From the NCBI RefSeq assembly GCF_001190945.1, contig NZ_CP011112.1, forward strand, positions 2,418,001 to 2,482,000: a stretch of DNA of 64,000 nucleotides. The letters are read 5' to 3'. Source of the DNA: Luteipulveratus mongoliensis (GTDB lineage Bacteria; Actinomycetota; Actinomycetes; Actinomycetales; Dermatophilaceae). The notes under the pieces were generated by a model that was not told where the DNA came from, did no database searches, and saw only the letters and a program-made list of their open reading frames with translations. Both the position numbers and the translations under genes were made by a program. Each line of letters starts with the position of its first letter. Position 1 is the stretch's first letter. Below are positions 60,702 to 64,000 of this stretch, piece after piece.

Positions 60702-61862
60702 CTAGACGGCCAAGGCGCCCAGACAGCGTACGGCGTCGTGCAGCACCTCGTCCTTCTTGCAGAACGCGAAGCGCACCAAGGTCCGCGCCGCGTCCTTGTC
60801 GTCGTGGAACACCGAGACCGGCACCCCGACGACCCCGCAGCGCTCCGGCAGCTCCCAGCAGAAGTCGACGGCATCCGTGGCCCCCAACGGCGCGGCGTCG
60901 GCGATGACGAAGTAGGTGCCCGCCGGGCGGCTCACCTGGAGACCTGCCTGCTCGAGGCCCTCGATCAGCAGGTCGCGTTTGCCGGCCAGAGACGCCGAGA
61001 AGCCTTGGTAATAATCATCATTCAGGCCCAGCCCTACGGCGATGGCGGGCTGGAACGGCCCGCTCCCGACATAGGTCAGGAACTGCTTCACCGTCCGGCA
61101 CGCGGTGACCAGCTCAGCCGGGCCAGTCAGCCACCCGACCTTCCAGCCGGTGGTCGAGAAGGTCTTGCCGCCCGAGCTGATGGTGATCGTGCGCTCGGCC
61201 ATGCCGGGCAGCGTCGCGACCGGGATGTGCTCGGTGCCGTCGAACGTCAGGTGCTCGTAGACCTCGTCCGTGACGACGTACGCGTCGTGCTCGCGAGCGA
61301 GCGCGCAGACCAGCTCGAGCTCGGCTCGGGTGAAGACCTTGCCCGTCGGGTTGTGCGGCGTGTTGAGGAGGACAAGCCGTGTACGGGGGGAGAACGCCGC
61401 GCGGAGCGACTCCTCGTCGACGGCGAAGTCAGGGAACCGGAGCACGCTCGTACGCCGGACCGCGCCGGCGAGCGCGATGGTGGCGGCGTAGGAGTCGTAG
61501 TAGGGCTCGAAGGTGACGACCTCGTCGCCCGGCTCACAGAGAGCCAGGATCGCGGACGCGATGGCCTCGGTCGCGCCCACGGTGACCAGCACCTGGGTGT
61601 CGGCATCGACCTCGAGCCCGTAGAAGCGCTGCTGGTGCGCCGCGATCGCCTCGCGCAGGATGGGAAGTCCGGTGGGTGGCGGGTACTGGTTGAATCCGTC
61701 GCTGATCGCCTGGCGTGCGGCCGCCAGGACGGGGGCGGGGCCGTCGGTGTCCGGAAAGCCCTGGCCGAGATTGATCGCGCCGGTGCGTGCGGCAAGCGCG
61801 GACATCTCTCCGAAGATCGTCGCGCCGAAGCCCTGCATGCGGTCCACGAGAGGCGTCGTCAT
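60702..61862 (-). CDS. PLP-dependent aminotransferase, class I/II
   Basis: A 386-residue fold-type I aminotransferase. Motifs: [43 protein letters not shown], the [11 protein letters not shown] loop, VTDEVYEHL and the PLP lysine in [16 protein letters not shown]. This pattern fits the YbdL/kynurenine-aminotransferase branch, which includes methionine aminotransferase and actinobacterial DapC; I cannot decide between them. ATG start at 61862 lies six bases after TAGCCT on the reverse strand. Confidence 0.9.
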   Translation of the reverse strand: MTTPLVDRMQGFGATIFGEMSALAARTGAINLGQGFPDTDGPAPVLAAARQAISDGFNQYPPPTGLPILREAIAAHQQRFYGLEVDADTQVLVTVGATEAIASAILALCEPGDEVVTFEPYYDSYAATIALAGAVRRTSVLRFPDFAVDEESLRAAFSPRTRLVLLNTPHNPTGKVFTRAELELVCALAREHDAYVVTDEVYEHLTFDGTEHIPVATLPGMAERTITISSGGKTFSTTGWKVGWLTGPAELVTACRTVKQFLTYVGSGPFQPAIAVGLGLNDDYYQGFSASLAGKRDLLIEGLEQAGLQVSRPAGTYFVIADAAPLGATDAVDFCWELPERCGVVGVPVSVFHDDKDAARTLVRFAFCKKDEVLHDAVRCLGALAV

Positions 61863-62128
61863 GGGCAGAGGCTAACTGGCCGATTTCCGCGTCAGGACGC
61901 CTATCCCGTACGCTGGAGGTACGACTCGTGTGCGCTCATCTAGATCGGGTGTTGTCGCGGGTCGAATTCGCGCGTCCTCCTCCGGCTGCCTTTGCCGGGT
62001 CGCGCTCCCCACAGTCCGGGGTGGCCAGCCAGCCACCGCGGGAGGGACGGGTCAGGACGCCAGGCTTCACGACCACCACCGGTGGGCGTGGGAACAACTG
62101 GAATCACAACGAAAGGCAGACCGCCACC
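61863..62128 (+). promoter_or_regulatory. rpsB leader region
   Basis: No gene is evident in this 266-base gap. It carries the aminotransferase promoter on the reverse strand and the rpsB promoter and leader on the forward strand; TACGCT near 61908 is a possible -10. A GGTGGC/GCCACC stem with the 6-base loop CAGCCA lies near 62023-62040. The rpsB ribosome site is GAAAGG, 13 bases before the start, which is rather distant. The leader could mediate S2 autoregulation; this is conjecture. Confidence 0.35.
61869..61874 (-). promoter_or_regulatory. -10 box of the aminotransferase gene (leaderless start)
   Basis: On the reverse strand TAGCCT (61874-61869) is followed by six bases and the ATG at 61862. 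Confidence 0.4.
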
Positions 62129-63103
62129 ATGGCCGTCGTCACCATGCGCCAGCTCCTCGAGAGCGGCGTCCACTTCGGGCACCAGACCCGTCGCTGGAAC
62201 CCCAAGATGAAGCGCTTCATCATGACCGAGCGCAACGGCATCTACATCATCGACCTCCAGCAGTCGTTGACCTACCTCGCCGACGCGTTCGAGTTCATCA
62301 AGGAGACCGTTGCCCACGGCGGCACGATCCTCTTCGTCGGCACCAAGAAGCAGGCGCAGGAGTCGATCGCCGACCAGGCCATGCGCGTCGGCATGCCCTA
62401 CGTCAACCACCGTTGGCTCGGTGGCATGCTCACCAACTTCAACACCGTCAGCAAGCGTCTCGCCCGGCTCAAGGAGCTCGAGGAGATCGACTACGACGAC
62501 GTCGCCGGCTCGGGCCGCACCAAGAAGGAGCTCTTGGTGATGAAGCGCGAGAAGGACAAGCTCGAGCGCAGCCTCGGCGGTATCCGCGACATGGCCAAGG
62601 TGCCCTCGGCGGTGTGGGTCGTCGACACCAAGAAGGAGCACCTCGCGGTCACTGAGGCGCGCAAGCTCAACATCCCGGTCATCGCGATCCTGGACACCAA
62701 CTGCGACCCCGACGAGGTCGACTACAAGATCCCGGGCAACGACGACGCGATCCGCTCCGTCACGCTGCTGACCCGCGTGGTCGCCGACGCCGTGGCGGAG
62801 GGCCTCATCGCCCGTTCGCAGGGCAAGTCCGGTGACGCGGCTGAGGGCGAGGCCACGGTCACCGAGCCGATGGCCGAGTGGGAGCGCGAGCTGCTCGCGT
62901 CCGACGCTCCGGCCGCGGAGACCACTGAGGCTCCGGCCGAGGCTGCCGCGACCGAGGCTCCGGCCGAGGCTGCGGTCGAGACGCCGGCCGCTGAGGCGAC
63001 CGAGGCCCCGGCCACCGAGGCTGCGGCCACCGAGACCCCGGCCGCTGAGGCGACCGAGGCCCCGGCCGCTGAGGCGACCGAGGCTCCGGCCGAGCAGGCC
63101 TGA
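62129..63103 (+). CDS. rpsB: Ribosomal protein uS2 with Ala/Glu/Pro/Thr-rich tail
   Basis: A 324-residue small-subunit protein. Residues 1-255 are standard S2 ([105 protein letters not shown]). The last 60 residues repeat [16 protein letters not shown] units and are probably disordered; such tails are common in actinobacteria. In an operon with tsf 43 bases downstream. Confidence 0.97.
   Translation: MAVVTMRQLLESGVHFGHQTRRWNPKMKRFIMTERNGIYIIDLQQSLTYLADAFEFIKETVAHGGTILFVGTKKQAQESIADQAMRVGMPYVNHRWLGGMLTNFNTVSKRLARLKELEEIDYDDVAGSGRTKKELLVMKREKDKLERSLGGIRDMAKVPSAVWVVDTKKEHLAVTEARKLNIPVIAILDTNCDPDEVDYKIPGNDDAIRSVTLLTRVVADAVAEGLIARSQGKSGDAAEGEATVTEPMAEWERELLASDAPAAETTEAPAEAAATEAPAEAAVETPAAEATEAPATEAAATETPAAEATEAPAAEATEAPAEQA
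62925..63100 (+). repeat. Degenerate tandem repeats encoding the S2 tail
   Basis: GAGGCTCCGGCCGAGGCTGC-like units recur about seven times with small changes, encoding T-E-A-P-A-(A/E)-A repeats. Slippage could change their number. Confidence 0.7.
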
Positions 63104-63146
63104 CACCCCTATCTGCTGACTCTTCGAGAAGGAGAAACGCACACTC

Positions 63147-63974
63147 ATGGCGAACTACACCGCCGCTGACATCAAGACGCTGCGCGAGCAGACCGGTGCC
63201 GGCATGCTTGATGTCAAGAAGGCTCTCGACGAGGCTGACGGCGACCACGCCCAGGCCACCGAGATCCTGCGTGTCAAGGGTCTGAAGGGTGTCACCAAGC
63301 GCGAAGGTCGCTCGGCCTCCAACGGCCTCGTGGCCGCCAAGGTCGAGGGCAACGTCGGCACTCTGGTCGAGATCAACTGCGAGACCGACTTCGTGGCCAA
63401 GGGCGCGAAGTTCGTCGAGCTGGCCCAGCGCGTGCTGGACCAGGCTGTTGCCTCCAAGGCTGCCGACGCCGACGCGCTGCTGGACAGCGAGCTGGACGGC
63501 CAGTCGGTCCGAGAGGTGCTCGACGGCGCCAACGCGACCATCGGCGAGAAGATCGAGATCAAGCGGGTCGCGCGGCTCGAGGGCGACACGGTCGTGGCTT
63601 ACCTGCACAAGACCAGCCCCGACCTGCCTGCGCAGATCGGTGTCCTGGTCGCGACGACGGGCGGCGACGAGCAGGTTGCTCGCGACATCGCGATGCACGT
63701 GGCGGCCTTCAGCCCGACCGTGCTGAACCGCGACGAGATCGATGCCGAGACCGTCGAGAACGAGCGTCGGGTTGCCGAGGCCACGGCCAAGGAAGAGGGC
63801 AAGCCTGAGCAGGCGCTGCCCAAGATCATCGAGGGTCGGGTCAACGGCTACTTCAAGGACAACGTGCTGCTCGAGCAGCCGTTCGCCAAGGACAGCAAGA
63901 AGACCGTCGCCAAGGTGGCCGAGGAAGCGGGCGCGACCGTGACCGGCTTCGCTCGGTTCAAGGTCGGGGTCTGA
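63147..63974 (+). CDS. tsf: Elongation factor Ts
   Basis: A 275-residue nucleotide exchange factor for EF-Tu. It begins MANYTAADIKTLREQTGAGMLDVKKALDEADGD and contains EGNVGTLVEINCETDFVAKGAKF, the TDF motif that contacts EF-Tu, then a C-terminal domain with GKPEQALPKIIEGRVNGYFKDNVLLEQPF. AAGGAG lies upstream. Last gene of the window and second of rpsB-tsf. Confidence 0.97.
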   Translation: MANYTAADIKTLREQTGAGMLDVKKALDEADGDHAQATEILRVKGLKGVTKREGRSASNGLVAAKVEGNVGTLVEINCETDFVAKGAKFVELAQRVLDQAVASKAADADALLDSELDGQSVREVLDGANATIGEKIEIKRVARLEGDTVVAYLHKTSPDLPAQIGVLVATTGGDEQVARDIAMHVAAFSPTVLNRDEIDAETVENERRVAEATAKEEGKPEQALPKIIEGRVNGYFKDNVLLEQPFAKDSKKTVAKVAEEAGATVTGFARFKVGV

Positions 63975-64000
63975 CCTCACTCACGCACCACACACGTACG

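Overview
The window is a high-GC chromosome segment from an actinobacterium, probably in the Micrococcales. The order smc-ftsY-amtB-glnB-glnD-ffh, then rpsP-khpA-rimM-trmD-rplS-lepB-rnhB-DUF2469-yraN-comM-dprA-xerC, then rpsB-tsf, is the classical actinobacterial arrangement. GTG starts, four-base ATGA/GTGA overlaps and start codons placed 6-8 bases after a TANNNT -10 box (leaderless mRNAs) are common. I cannot name the genus from sequence alone. I see no tRNA or rRNA gene, CRISPR array, insertion sequence or prophage.

Region by region. 0-6.4 kb: copper-oxidase operon, map, lipoprotein, a MarR-amidohydrolase pair facing a MFS exporter. 6.4-20.7 kb: lysozyme-like secreted protein, smc, ftsY, the nitrogen-sensing operon amtB-glnB-glnD, ffh, and a winged-helix regulator. 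20.7-31.4 kb: an accessory locus rich in secreted proteins: a C40 peptidase and a lysozyme-like protein sharing near-identical tandem SH3-like modules, an amidohydrolase, a GNAT/P-loop fusion, a GH95 fucosidase, a GntR/LacI hybrid regulator and three tandem ricin-like lectins. The locus is bracketed by two paralogous winged-helix regulators (19.7-20.7 and 31.5-32.5 kb). 32.7-42 kb: lipoprotein, glyoxylate shunt (aceA, aceB) with a divergent RamB-type regulator, a serpin lipoprotein, a short-chain dehydrogenase with a divergent TetR regulator, and a DUF4395 protein. 42-55 kb: ribosome, RNA-processing, secretion and competence genes. 55-64 kb: xerC, two DUF3152 proteins, M23 peptidase, a BKACE-family enzyme, an aminotransferase, rpsB and tsf.

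The most interesting part is 20.7-31.4 kb. A perfect 19-bp operator-like palindrome in front of the fucosidase recurs in degenerate form in front of two lectins, and the regulator gene lies between them, suggesting a small glycan-responsive regulon of exported binding and cleaving proteins. Other notable points are a bacterial serpin, a TrmD-acetyltransferase fusion, an S16 protein with an extra C-terminal domain, a DUF3152 paralogue lacking the HExxH glutamate, a hairpin that hides the ribosome binding site of the yraN-comM-dprA operon, and a truncated quinone oxidoreductase remnant.
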